Of a stretch of DNA of 5,417 bases, positions 1-5,417 are shown in pieces. The notes under the pieces are model-generated. The model did not search any database. It was not told the DNA's origin and was given only the letters and a program-made list of their open reading frames with translations. Position numbers and translations under genes: made by a program. The number at the start of each line of letters is the position of its first letter. The first letter of the stretch is position 1. This DNA comes from Rhodothermales bacterium. GTDB lineage: Bacteria > Bacteroidota > Rhodothermia > Rhodothermales > UBA10348. The stretch is from the NCBI GenBank assembly GCA_013003255.1, contig JABDJZ010000133.1, forward strand, positions 1-5,417, given 5' to 3'.

Positions 1-2224
1 GCCCAACGGAGTGACCCGGCGCGTGCTCGATTCCTACGGGATCACGCGGCGAATCCTCAACGAGTATGGCGTTACCAGACGCGTGCTGGAGCAGTATGGC
101 GTTACCAGACGCGTCCTTGAGCAGTACGGCGTCACCCGACGCGTGCTGGAGTCCTACTCCCTGGCTCTGGATGTCCTGGAACAGTACGGCGTCACCCGGC
201 GCGTGCTGGATCAGTATGGACAGGACATCACGGACGAATGGCTGGCCAGCCTTGGCATCACGCCGGAGATGCTGGAGAATCACGGGGTAACCCGCCGGGT
301 CCTGGATGACTACGGTGTCACGCGGCGCGTGCTCAATGACTACGGGCTCACCAATGAGACCTACGAAGCATTTCTGCAGGCGTTTGAGCGCCTGATCCGC
401 CTAAAGGTGCGCATTGACGGAGCCAGGCCTGGCATTTTCATCGGGCTGGGACCGATCCCATTGAACACGTTCCTGGAGGAGATCGCCGACGATACGGATA
501 TTGCGTTTGTCGAACTCGACTTCCCTTTCCAGGGGCCGGCGGTTGGTCAGATCCAGCATAATCTCGGCGGACCTGAGTTGCTCCCCTGGGGCATTGCCTG
601 GACGGGCGCCAACACATCCGGCCTCGAGGCGGCGCGCGAGGTGCACGTCTTCGTGCTCGACTCCGGAATGCTCGAGAATGACCTTCAGGTAGCGGAACGA
701 AAAGACTTCAGCATGCTCTTCGAGAGCCGGGACGAGTCCGACTGGGACGACTCCGGCGTCATGCAGATGCCCTTCTTTGATCCGGGCGAGATGGGTAATC
801 CGGAAGACGAGACCGGCCACGGCACGCACATCGCCGGCACCATCGGTGCCCTGACGAACGGCTCCGGCGTGATCGGCATGGCTCCCGAAGTCCGCCTTCA
901 CTCCCTGAAGGTGATGAACAAGGAGGGCAAGACGGACATCACGACGGTGGTGGCTGCGATCGACTACGTGATCGTGAGGAAGCAGCACAACCCGAACCTT
1001 CCCATGGTCATGAACCTCAGTCTGGGGATGGATATTGGGACCACGCAGTACAACGTCCTCGATGAGGCCGTACGCCGCGCCACCGAGCATGGCATCGTAG
1101 CGGTCGTTTCAGCCGGCAACGATAATCGTGACGCCTCACACTATTCGCCGGCACACGTGGCCGAGGCCATCACGGTAGGGGCCTTTGACGAAACCGGCCG
1201 CCTTTCCCGGTTCTCCAACAATGGGTCCGCCGTGGACATCCTGGCGCCGGGAGAAATGATCGCCTCCCTTTCCCACAACCCCAATGATGTGGCGATGGGC
1301 TACGGGATTCTGGAAAGCGGTACATCAATGGCAGCCGCCCACGTGTCGGGCGCCGCCGCCCGCATTCTGGCCTCCAATCCTACCGCAACCGCGACCAACG
1401 TCAAGAACGCACTCATCGGTGCAGCCAAGCCAACTATCCTCGGCCTTTCAGAGTCGACGCCCAACCGCTCCCTCTGGATCGGACCTGATGGGATCGAGAA
1501 CACCATGTTGCCTCCGCACATGCAGTATGCCATGGCAAGCGGCGATGTGCTGAACCTCAAGCAGACCGTCAAGGTAGCCTCGCCGGCGGGCTCTCTGGCC
1601 AACGCCAACATCTACTCCGGTTCCTACATGATGGCCGGGGGAGCCGACGTCGAAGGCTTCGCCTACTACGTCGCGGACAGCGGCATGAACTACGATTCGG
1701 TCTTCAGGCCGCGGTACAACCCGAGCGCTGCTCCTGTGGGGAAGAAGGTTGATTCTGTCGAGATCCCGCAACTCGACCTGTTTAACATGGGTCAGGCCGC
1801 TACCGTCAGGCACCGTGGAGATCTTCACTTGGAAGGCCGGGTTTATCTCGGGACCAGAGAAGCGCCACTGATTACCTACGTGACCGGCAGCGTCATGGCC
1901 AACCGGGATGTGACTCTGGTGGGGTACGGTGTGTTTGTGGTCGAAGGGTCCGCCTGGATCTCGAAGGCCATGGCAACCGACGACGAGAACTCAATGGTGG
2001 CATTCTACGCGGGCAATGACATCAACGTCGATACCGCCCACGGGACCGTCGACGCACACTTCTACGCAAATCGAAAGGTCACCGTCGCCTCGAACGTCAC
2101 CATTCGCGGCAGTCTCGTAGCCGGTTCGGAGGTCTACGTCCAGCGTCACTCCGAGTTGATCTACAATCCGATCTCGTGTGCACTTACGGAGCCCTTCTGG
2201 CCTGTTGGGTACTGCACGCCCTAA
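1..2224 (+). CDS. Subtilisin-like S8 serine protease with N-terminal decapeptide repeats (5' partial)
   Basis: This is a secreted-type endopeptidase of the subtilase family. Residues are numbered from the GTG at 11. Residues 1-112 are decapeptide repeats. Residues 131-172 resemble an I9 propeptide, ending in an IAFVELDF stretch close to the usual 'VAYVEPD'. The S8 domain spans about 190-485. Its catalytic residues are Asp217 (VFVLDSGM), His270 (GHGTHIAGT) and Ser439 (SGTSMAAAHVSG), with oxyanion Asn370 (SAGND). About 240 residues follow, with short repeated beta-type segments (YVTGSV near 623, VTVASNVTIRGSLVAG near 690) and two late cysteines, 723 and 735. These look like a bactofilin or DUF7305-type beta-helix, which is only an impression. 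The frame is open upstream of 11 (codons Pro-Asn-Gly, then the repeat), and that GTG is the Val of a repeat unit. No signal peptide is visible. The true start therefore lies left of the window. Catalytic activity is likely; the substrate is unknown. Confidence 0.93.
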   Translation, partial: PNGVTRRVLDSYGITRRILNEYGVTRRVLEQYGVTRRVLEQYGVTRRVLESYSLALDVLEQYGVTRRVLDQYGQDITDEWLASLGITPEMLENHGVTRRVLDDYGVTRRVLNDYGLTNETYEAFLQAFERLIRLKVRIDGARPGIFIGLGPIPLNTFLEEIADDTDIAFVELDFPFQGPAVGQIQHNLGGPELLPWGIAWTGANTSGLEAAREVHVFVLDSGMLENDLQVAERKDFSMLFESRDESDWDDSGVMQMPFFDPGEMGNPEDETGHGTHIAGTIGALTNGSGVIGMAPEVRLHSLKVMNKEGKTDITTVVAAIDYVIVRKQHNPNLPMVMNLSLGMDIGTTQYNVLDEAVRRATEHGIVAVVSAGNDNRDASHYSPAHVAEAITVGAFDETGRLSRFSNNGSAVDILAPGEMIASLSHNPNDVAMGYGILESGTSMAAAHVSGAAARILASNPTATATNVKNALIGAAKPTILGLSESTPNRSLWIGPDGIENTMLPPHMQYAMASGDVLNLKQTVKVASPAGSLANANIYSGSYMMAGGADVEGFAYYVADSGMNYDSVFRPRYNPSAAPVGKKVDSVEIPQLDLFNMGQAATVRHRGDLHLEGRVYLGTREAPLITYVTGSVMANRDVTLVGYGVFVVEGSAWISKAMATDDENSMVAFYAGNDINVDTAHGTVDAHFYANRKVTVASNVTIRGSLVAGSEVYVQRHSELIYNPISCALTEPFWPVGYCTP
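11..346 (+). repeat. In-frame 30-bp tandem repeat array encoding G(V/I)TRR(V/I)L(E/D/N)xY
   Basis: Eleven consecutive units begin at 11, 41, 71, 101, 131, 161, 191, 221, 257, 287 and 317. All are 30 bp except the unit at 221, which is 36 bp. Eight of them (11, 41, 71, 101, 131, 191, 287, 317) read (V/I)TRR(V/I)L followed by two mostly polar residues and Tyr, usually then Gly. The unit at 161 has LALD in place of VTRR. The units at 221 and 257 are divergent (DITDEWLASLG, ITPEMLENHG). Units 71 and 101 differ at only 3 of 30 bases, which suggests a recent duplication. The others encode the same residues with different codons (for Arg-Arg: cggcgc, cggcga, agacgc, cgacgc, cgccgg), which points to selection on the protein. 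Each unit could form a short amphipathic helix ended by Gly. The array precedes the protease propeptide and appears to continue left of the window. Confidence 0.9.
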
Positions 2225-2348
2225 GGGGGCGCGTGCGTCAGCACCCCGGATCCGCGCGTTAGTGCCGCCAGGGACAGGCATCTTCTGATCATTGCGTTCA
2301 ACGCCACAGTAGATTCCCTGGAGTAGTACACATCACCGCGATCCTGAC
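2225..2348. other. Intergenic spacer between protease and EEP lipoprotein genes
   Basis: This 124-base spacer is the only sizeable non-coding stretch in the window. Just after the protease stop there is a weak potential hairpin: GTGC (2233-2236), loop GTCA, GCAC (2241-2244), extendable to GGG/CCC through a four-base bulge. No T-run follows, so I do not call a terminator. There is an 8-bp palindrome, cggatccg, at 2247-2254. A 7-bp inverted repeat, ccaggga (2268-2274) and tccctgg (2315-2321), has a 40-base gap. I cannot identify a promoter, although one for the downstream gene would be expected here. No ribosome binding site is evident before 2349. Confidence 0.5.
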
Positions 2349-2390
2349 ATGCGCTGTCTTCTGGTTGGTCTTCTGGCTCTTGCAGGTTGT
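2349..2390 (+). other. Lipoprotein signal peptide with lipobox, EEP protein
   Basis: The first 14 codons give a very short basic region (Met-Arg), a hydrophobic core (CLLVGLLA) and the lipobox LAGC, with the lipidated cysteine at residue 14. Residue +2 is Thr, not Asp, which by the E. coli rule would favour the outer membrane. A flexible stretch (TAPDQRAEETPPDT) links it to the first beta strand of the enzyme domain. The enzyme is thus predicted to be membrane-anchored outside the cytoplasm. Confidence 0.85.
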
Positions 2391-3194
2391 ACCGCCCCTG
2401 ACCAACGGGCCGAGGAGACCCCACCCGACACCCTGCGCATCCTGGCGTACAACATCCATCATGGCGAGGGCATGGATGGCGTGACGGACCTGGACCGAAT
2501 CGCGGCGCTCATCCGGGAGGTGGACCCTGACCTTGTGGCTCTCCAGGAAGTGGACAGCGTGGTTGCCCGAACAGGCGGAGTCGACCAGGCCAAGGTTCTG
2601 GGTGAGCTCACCGGACTCGCCCCGGTTTTCGGGCGTTTCATGCCCTACCAGGGTGGCGCGTACGGAATGGCGCTGCTTTCGGCGCTACCGCTGGCGCATT
2701 CAGCGAATCTGCGGCTTCCCGATGGAGACGAACCCAGAACTGCGGTGAGCGCTCAGGTCCTTACACCTGGAGGGCGACTGCTTCGCTTCACGGGGATACA
2801 CTTCTACCGGACCGAGGAAGAGCGCGTTGCGCAGGCGTCCCGGCTGGAGGAATTGCTGACTGCTGACCCGTCCGCTGCGGCCAGGGCCGGGGCCGGGGCC
2901 GGGGCCGGGGCCGGAATCAACGGGTTCAATCCCATCGATCCAATCCCCGAAATCCTGGCCGGTGATTTCAACTCCGAACCGGGAGGCGCCGTTATGACTT
3001 TCCTGGGGGAACGATGGACCGTTCTCCCCAAGGGCGATGACCGCTTCACCTTCTCCTCGTTCGACCCCGTGAAGGAGATCGATTTCGTCCTGATACGTCC
3101 TGAGGGCGCGTTCGAGGTCCTCCGGCACAGCCTGCTGGATGAACCGGTCATGTCTGATCATCGACCGCTCGTAGCGGATCTGGTGCTGCGGTGA
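2349..3194 (+). CDS. Endonuclease/exonuclease/phosphatase (EEP) family lipoprotein
   Basis: This 281-residue protein has the fold of metal-dependent phosphodiesterases and nucleases (DNase I, exonuclease III, sphingomyelinase and inositol phosphatase types). The active-site motifs appear in order: Asn35 (ILAYNIHHGEG), Glu67 (LVALQEVD, the metal-binding Glu), His151 (FTGIHFYRT), Asp206 and Asn208 (ILAGDFNSEP), Asp245 (KEIDFVLI) and Asp270-His271 (SDHRPL). The set is complete, so the enzyme should be active. The ATG start is supported by the lipoprotein signal beginning there and by an in-frame stop (tag, 2310-2312) with no ATG, GTG or TTG between. No Shine-Dalgarno sequence is seen. An Ala-Gly dipeptide run (residues 180-189) lies just before the GDFN strand. 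Whether it acts on DNA, a lipid or a sugar-phosphate cannot be told from motifs. The transporter gene follows closely and may be co-transcribed. Confidence 0.93.
   Translation: MRCLLVGLLALAGCTAPDQRAEETPPDTLRILAYNIHHGEGMDGVTDLDRIAALIREVDPDLVALQEVDSVVARTGGVDQAKVLGELTGLAPVFGRFMPYQGGAYGMALLSALPLAHSANLRLPDGDEPRTAVSAQVLTPGGRLLRFTGIHFYRTEEERVAQASRLEELLTADPSAAARAGAGAGAGAGINGFNPIDPIPEILAGDFNSEPGGAVMTFLGERWTVLPKGDDRFTFSSFDPVKEIDFVLIRPEGAFEVLRHSLLDEPVMSDHRPLVADLVLR
2884..2914 (+). repeat. GGGGCC hexanucleotide tandem repeat inside the EEP gene
   Basis: The coding strand carries GGG at 2884-2886, then four GGGG runs (2889-2892, 2895-2898, 2901-2904, 2907-2910), each separated by CC, and a final GG. Read in frame it encodes Ala-Gly repeated five times. 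Because the unit is 6 bp, gain or loss of units would add or remove Ala-Gly pairs without shifting the frame. The four closely spaced G-runs also meet the usual pattern for a G-quadruplex. Confidence 0.9.
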
Positions 3195-3251
3195 CTGTGC
3201 TCTGGCGTGGCCGGGTTTGTTGCTGGCGAAGAGCCGCCGTTAATTGGTGCG

Positions 3252-4589
3252 ATGACCGCTCCCCCGCCCGCCCAGAATGACCCGCCCCTCGGCGACGCCC
3301 CCGTAACGGAAGAGGGCCTCGTCCGCGTGATGGGTACCCGTGCCCTCAGCATGGGTATCGTCAACATGATCATCGGCGCGGGGATCTTCGTCCTGCCCGG
3401 CCTGATCGCTGAGCTGCTGGGACCAGCAGCCATCATTGCCTACCTGGTCTGCTCGGTGGCGGTAGCGCTTGTATTCCTGTGCCTTGCCGAAGCCGGGAGT
3501 CGCGTGTCCCGCTCGGGAGGTACGTACGCCTATATCGAGGATGCCTTCGGCCCGTATCCCGGTTTCCTCGCTTCGGTCCTGCTGTGGTTTGGCTGGGGCA
3601 TCCTATCCAATGCGGCCGTGGCCATCGCGCTCGTTGAAGTCGTGGCCTACGCGTTTCCTGCCTTCAACTCGGTAGGTCCCAGATCCGTATTTCTGATAGC
3701 ACTGTTTGCGGGACTTGGTGCCTTGAACATCCGCGGCGTCCGGTGGGGCGTCCGTTTCTCGGTCGTCAACACCTACGCCAAACTCGTCCCGCTGATTGTC
3801 CTTGTAGTCTTCGGCGTATTCGCCATGGACTGGGACAACGTGGTCATCACCGAGATGCCATCCCTCGCGAGCATCGGCGCTGGTACGCTCATGCTCGTGT
3901 TTGCCTTTGGCGGCGGTGAGATTGCCCTGAACGCCGGAGGTGAAGTCAAGAACCCCTCCCGGACGGTGCCCCTGTCCCTCCTGATTGGCATCGGCATTGT
4001 CTTCGTGACCTATGTCGCCATCCAGGGTGTGGCACAGGGAGTCCTGGGACCCGAGTTGGCCGTCAACCTTGAGGCACCCCTGATTGCCACTGCGGAGCGG
4101 GCCTTCGGTCCCTGGGGCCGCACCTTCATGCTGGTGGGCGCGGGCATTTCCATTCTCGGAGTGACGAGTGGACACGTGCTGAACCATCCACGGGCAGTAT
4201 TTGCGGCGGCCAGGGACGGACTTCTTCCGTCGAAATTGGCCGCCGTTCATCCCCGATTCCGGACGCCGCACTATTCGATTCTGTTCTGCGTGACCATCAC
4301 CTGTGCCATCGCGCTGACCGGCGCCTTCCGCACCCTGGCTATCGTCTCGAGCGGTTCGCTTCTGCTACTCTACCTCGGGTGCAGTCTGGCTGTGCTGAGG
4401 CTCCGACAGCTTGATCGGACGCCCAAGCCAGGCACCTTCGTCATTCCGGGAGGATGGACGGTGCCGATTGCCAGTTCGCTGGTGGTGCTGTGGTTGCTTT
4501 CCAATATGAGCGCCACCGAGGCGACCGGGCTGGCAGGGCTTCTTGTAGTAGCGTCGGGAGTGTATCTGGCGCTGAAGCGGGGGCGCTGA
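3252..4589 (+). CDS. APC-superfamily amino acid permease
   Basis: This is an inner-membrane secondary transporter of the amino acid-polyamine-organocation superfamily, with about 12 hydrophobic segments. Using the ATG at 3252 (445 residues), TM1 carries the unwound-helix motif GAGIF at 42-46, where family members bind the substrate amino and carboxyl groups. TM6 carries FAFGGGE at 217-223, followed by EVKNPSRTVP, another strong family signature. The loop after TM8 has HPRAVFAAARDGLLP, also typical. Length and topology match ordinary family members. The start is uncertain: an in-frame GTG at 3207 would add 15 residues and leave only 12 bases to the preceding stop. Neither start has a clear Shine-Dalgarno sequence; I prefer the ATG. 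The Met at 3330 is too close to TM1 to be favoured. The substrate (amino acid uptake or exchange) cannot be deduced. Confidence 0.93.
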   Translation: MTAPPPAQNDPPLGDAPVTEEGLVRVMGTRALSMGIVNMIIGAGIFVLPGLIAELLGPAAIIAYLVCSVAVALVFLCLAEAGSRVSRSGGTYAYIEDAFGPYPGFLASVLLWFGWGILSNAAVAIALVEVVAYAFPAFNSVGPRSVFLIALFAGLGALNIRGVRWGVRFSVVNTYAKLVPLIVLVVFGVFAMDWDNVVITEMPSLASIGAGTLMLVFAFGGGEIALNAGGEVKNPSRTVPLSLLIGIGIVFVTYVAIQGVAQGVLGPELAVNLEAPLIATAERAFGPWGRTFMLVGAGISILGVTSGHVLNHPRAVFAAARDGLLPSKLAAVHPRFRTPHYSILFCVTITCAIALTGAFRTLAIVSSGSLLLLYLGCSLAVLRLRQLDRTPKPGTFVIPGGWTVPIASSLVVLWLLSNMSATEATGLAGLLVVASGVYLALKRGR

Positions 4590-4592
4590 TCA
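4587..4592. other. Abutting convergent stop codons forming palindrome TGATCA
   Basis: The transporter ends with TGA at 4587-4589 and the opposite-strand VOC gene ends with TGA read from 4592 to 4590. The two stops touch and together make the palindrome tgatca. There is no intergenic base between the genes, so any terminator must lie inside the neighbouring coding sequence. Confidence 0.95.
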
Positions 4593-5417
4593 GTCAGTTC
4601 CGCCCGCCAAAATGGACAGCAGTTCGGTGTTGTCCGGGTGGCCCAGGAATCGATCGAACTCCAGGTAGTACCCTCCGGGGTCGTATCCCACAAAGGCATC
4701 CACGCGGTCTCCTTCTCCGCTGAGCGTGTCTGCCCGCAGTTCCATCGCGCCTCCCCTGGCGTATGAGAACCACCCATCGAGGTCATCAGTCAGGAAGGAT
4801 ACCGTGACGGCCTTCTCATCGGTGAAGTTGTGCATGCCCCGGCTCTCGTCGACCAGGCCCAGGTAGCCGGACGCTGATGTTTGGTACACCATGGCCCATC
4901 CCTGATCGACCAGAAGATCAAGCCCAAAGGTCTCCTCGTAGAACCGTTGCGCCCGGTCCATGTCTCGGTAGTACAGCCAGATCACCGTCGCCTTGAAGCC
5001 CAGACCATCCGGTGCGCCAGCAATGGTCGGCGTAGCGGGTATGGTTGACGTGGCATCCAGGATGGGCATCAAGCCCTCATTCTCCGGGTGCTCATTGAAG
5101 CGTTCGAACTCAAGCAGGTAGCCTTCCGGATCGATGGCCACGAATCCGTGGTGCGGCCTACCCTCTCGAGGGTTGTATTCGAACCTCATCTCGACGTCCT
5201 GCCCCTCCAGGTAGTCCCACCACTCATCCAGTTGGTCCGTGACAAGCGCAATCGCCACGGTCTTGGGTTCGTCCGAGGAATGCATGCCGTGATCCGCATC
5301 CACCAGCGTGAGCAACGAGGTCGGGCCAATCTGTAGTATGGCGGCGAATCCGTAGTCTGCGACGACCGTCAGACCGAGCACGTTCGTGTAGAATTCGGTG
5401 GCTGCCTCGAGGTCCTC
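4590..5417 (-). CDS. Tandem two-domain VOC (glyoxalase/bleomycin-resistance-like) protein (5' partial)
   Basis: At least 275 residues are visible. They contain two homologous vicinal-oxygen-chelate domains: copy A from the right edge to about 5065, copy B from about 4995 to 4600. Matching landmarks are FYTNVLGL with FYEETFGL, LVDADHGMH with LVDESRGMH, VTDQLDEWW with LTDDLDGWF, and DPEGYLLEFERF with DPGGYYLEFDRF. The Glu in the last motif, a usual metal ligand, is kept in both (codons at 5111-5109 and 4661-4659). A Thr/Ala/Pro-rich linker joins the copies. Copy B has no obvious His or Gln at the usual ligand place in its first strand (ATVIWLYYRD), so metal use is uncertain. The GTG at 5381 falls inside the first FYTNVLGL motif, and the frame stays open to the window edge (codons EDLEAATEFYTN), so the start lies outside. 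The family includes lyases, dioxygenases and drug-binding proteins; the function here is undetermined. Confidence 0.9.
   Translation of the reverse strand, partial: EDLEAATEFYTNVLGLTVVADYGFAAILQIGPTSLLTLVDADHGMHSSDEPKTVAIALVTDQLDEWWDYLEGQDVEMRFEYNPREGRPHHGFVAIDPEGYLLEFERFNEHPENEGLMPILDATSTIPATPTIAGAPDGLGFKATVIWLYYRDMDRAQRFYEETFGLDLLVDQGWAMVYQTSASGYLGLVDESRGMHNFTDEKAVTVSFLTDDLDGWFSYARGGAMELRADTLSGEGDRVDAFVGYDPGGYYLEFDRFLGHPDNTELLSILAGGTD

Noticed and set aside
11..346. Regular 30-bp repeats resembling a CRISPR array
   Set aside because: The units are contiguous with no spacers, lie in frame within a long coding region and vary at synonymous positions. They are protein repeats.
401..1090. Long minus-strand open frame opposite the protease
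   Set aside because: It lies wholly antisense to the conserved S8 domain, and its His/Arg-rich translation resembles no family I know. It is a by-product of GC-rich codon use.
2150..2224. Type IX secretion sorting domain at the protease C-terminus
   Set aside because: The end (EPFWPVGYCTP) lacks the basic terminal strand and Gly-rich motifs expected of such domains.
2225..2247. GC-rich hairpin after the protease stop as an intrinsic terminator
   Set aside because: The stem is only 4 bp without a bulge and is not followed by a run of T.
2268..2321. Inverted repeat ccaggga/tccctgg as a terminator or operator
   Set aside because: The arms are only 7 bp with a 40-base gap and no T-run. Chance occurrence is likely at this composition.
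2700..3161. Minus-strand open frames opposite the EEP gene with Pro-Gly or Ala-Pro runs
   Set aside because: They are the antisense readings of the GGGGCC repeat, and the plus strand carries the complete EEP motif set.
3603..4271. Minus-strand 222-residue open frame opposite the transporter
   Set aside because: It is antisense to well-conserved membrane segments, and its highly polar translation has no recognisable domain.

Overview
The window is a GC-rich piece of bacterial chromosome carrying four protein-coding genes and almost no spare DNA. The first and last genes run off the window edges. The lipoprotein signal, the lack of convincing Shine-Dalgarno sequences and the protein types suggest a Gram-negative, probably free-living heterotroph. 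My impression is of a Bacteroidota/Rhodothermota-like lineage, but nothing in the window proves it. I see no RNA genes, insertion sequences, CRISPR arrays or attachment sites.

Layout: (1) positions 1-2224 (+) encode a large subtilisin-family (S8) serine protease, open at its 5' end. It starts with an array of about eleven decapeptide repeats of the type G-V-T-R-R-V-L-E-Q-Y. A short I9-like propeptide, a complete Asp/His/Ser catalytic domain and a roughly 240-residue C-terminal domain that looks like a beta-helix follow. (2) A 124-base spacer leads to positions 2349-3194 (+), a lipoprotein of the endonuclease/exonuclease/phosphatase (EEP) fold with all its main catalytic motifs. Its coding sequence contains a GGGGCC hexanucleotide tandem repeat. 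(3) Closely behind, ending at 4589 (+), is a 12-helix APC-superfamily amino-acid transporter. (4) On the opposite strand, 4590-5417 encodes a protein with two tandem VOC (glyoxalase/bleomycin-resistance type) domains. Its stop codon directly abuts that of the transporter, and its N-terminus lies beyond the right edge.

How they fit together: an exported protease and a surface-anchored phosphoesterase or nuclease beside an amino-acid permease would suit a nutrient-scavenging lifestyle. Only the EEP and transporter genes look like a transcription unit, however, so the joint role is inference. The most unusual part is the decapeptide-repeat array attached to the protease. Its role is unknown to me, and its full length cannot be seen because it continues across the left edge.
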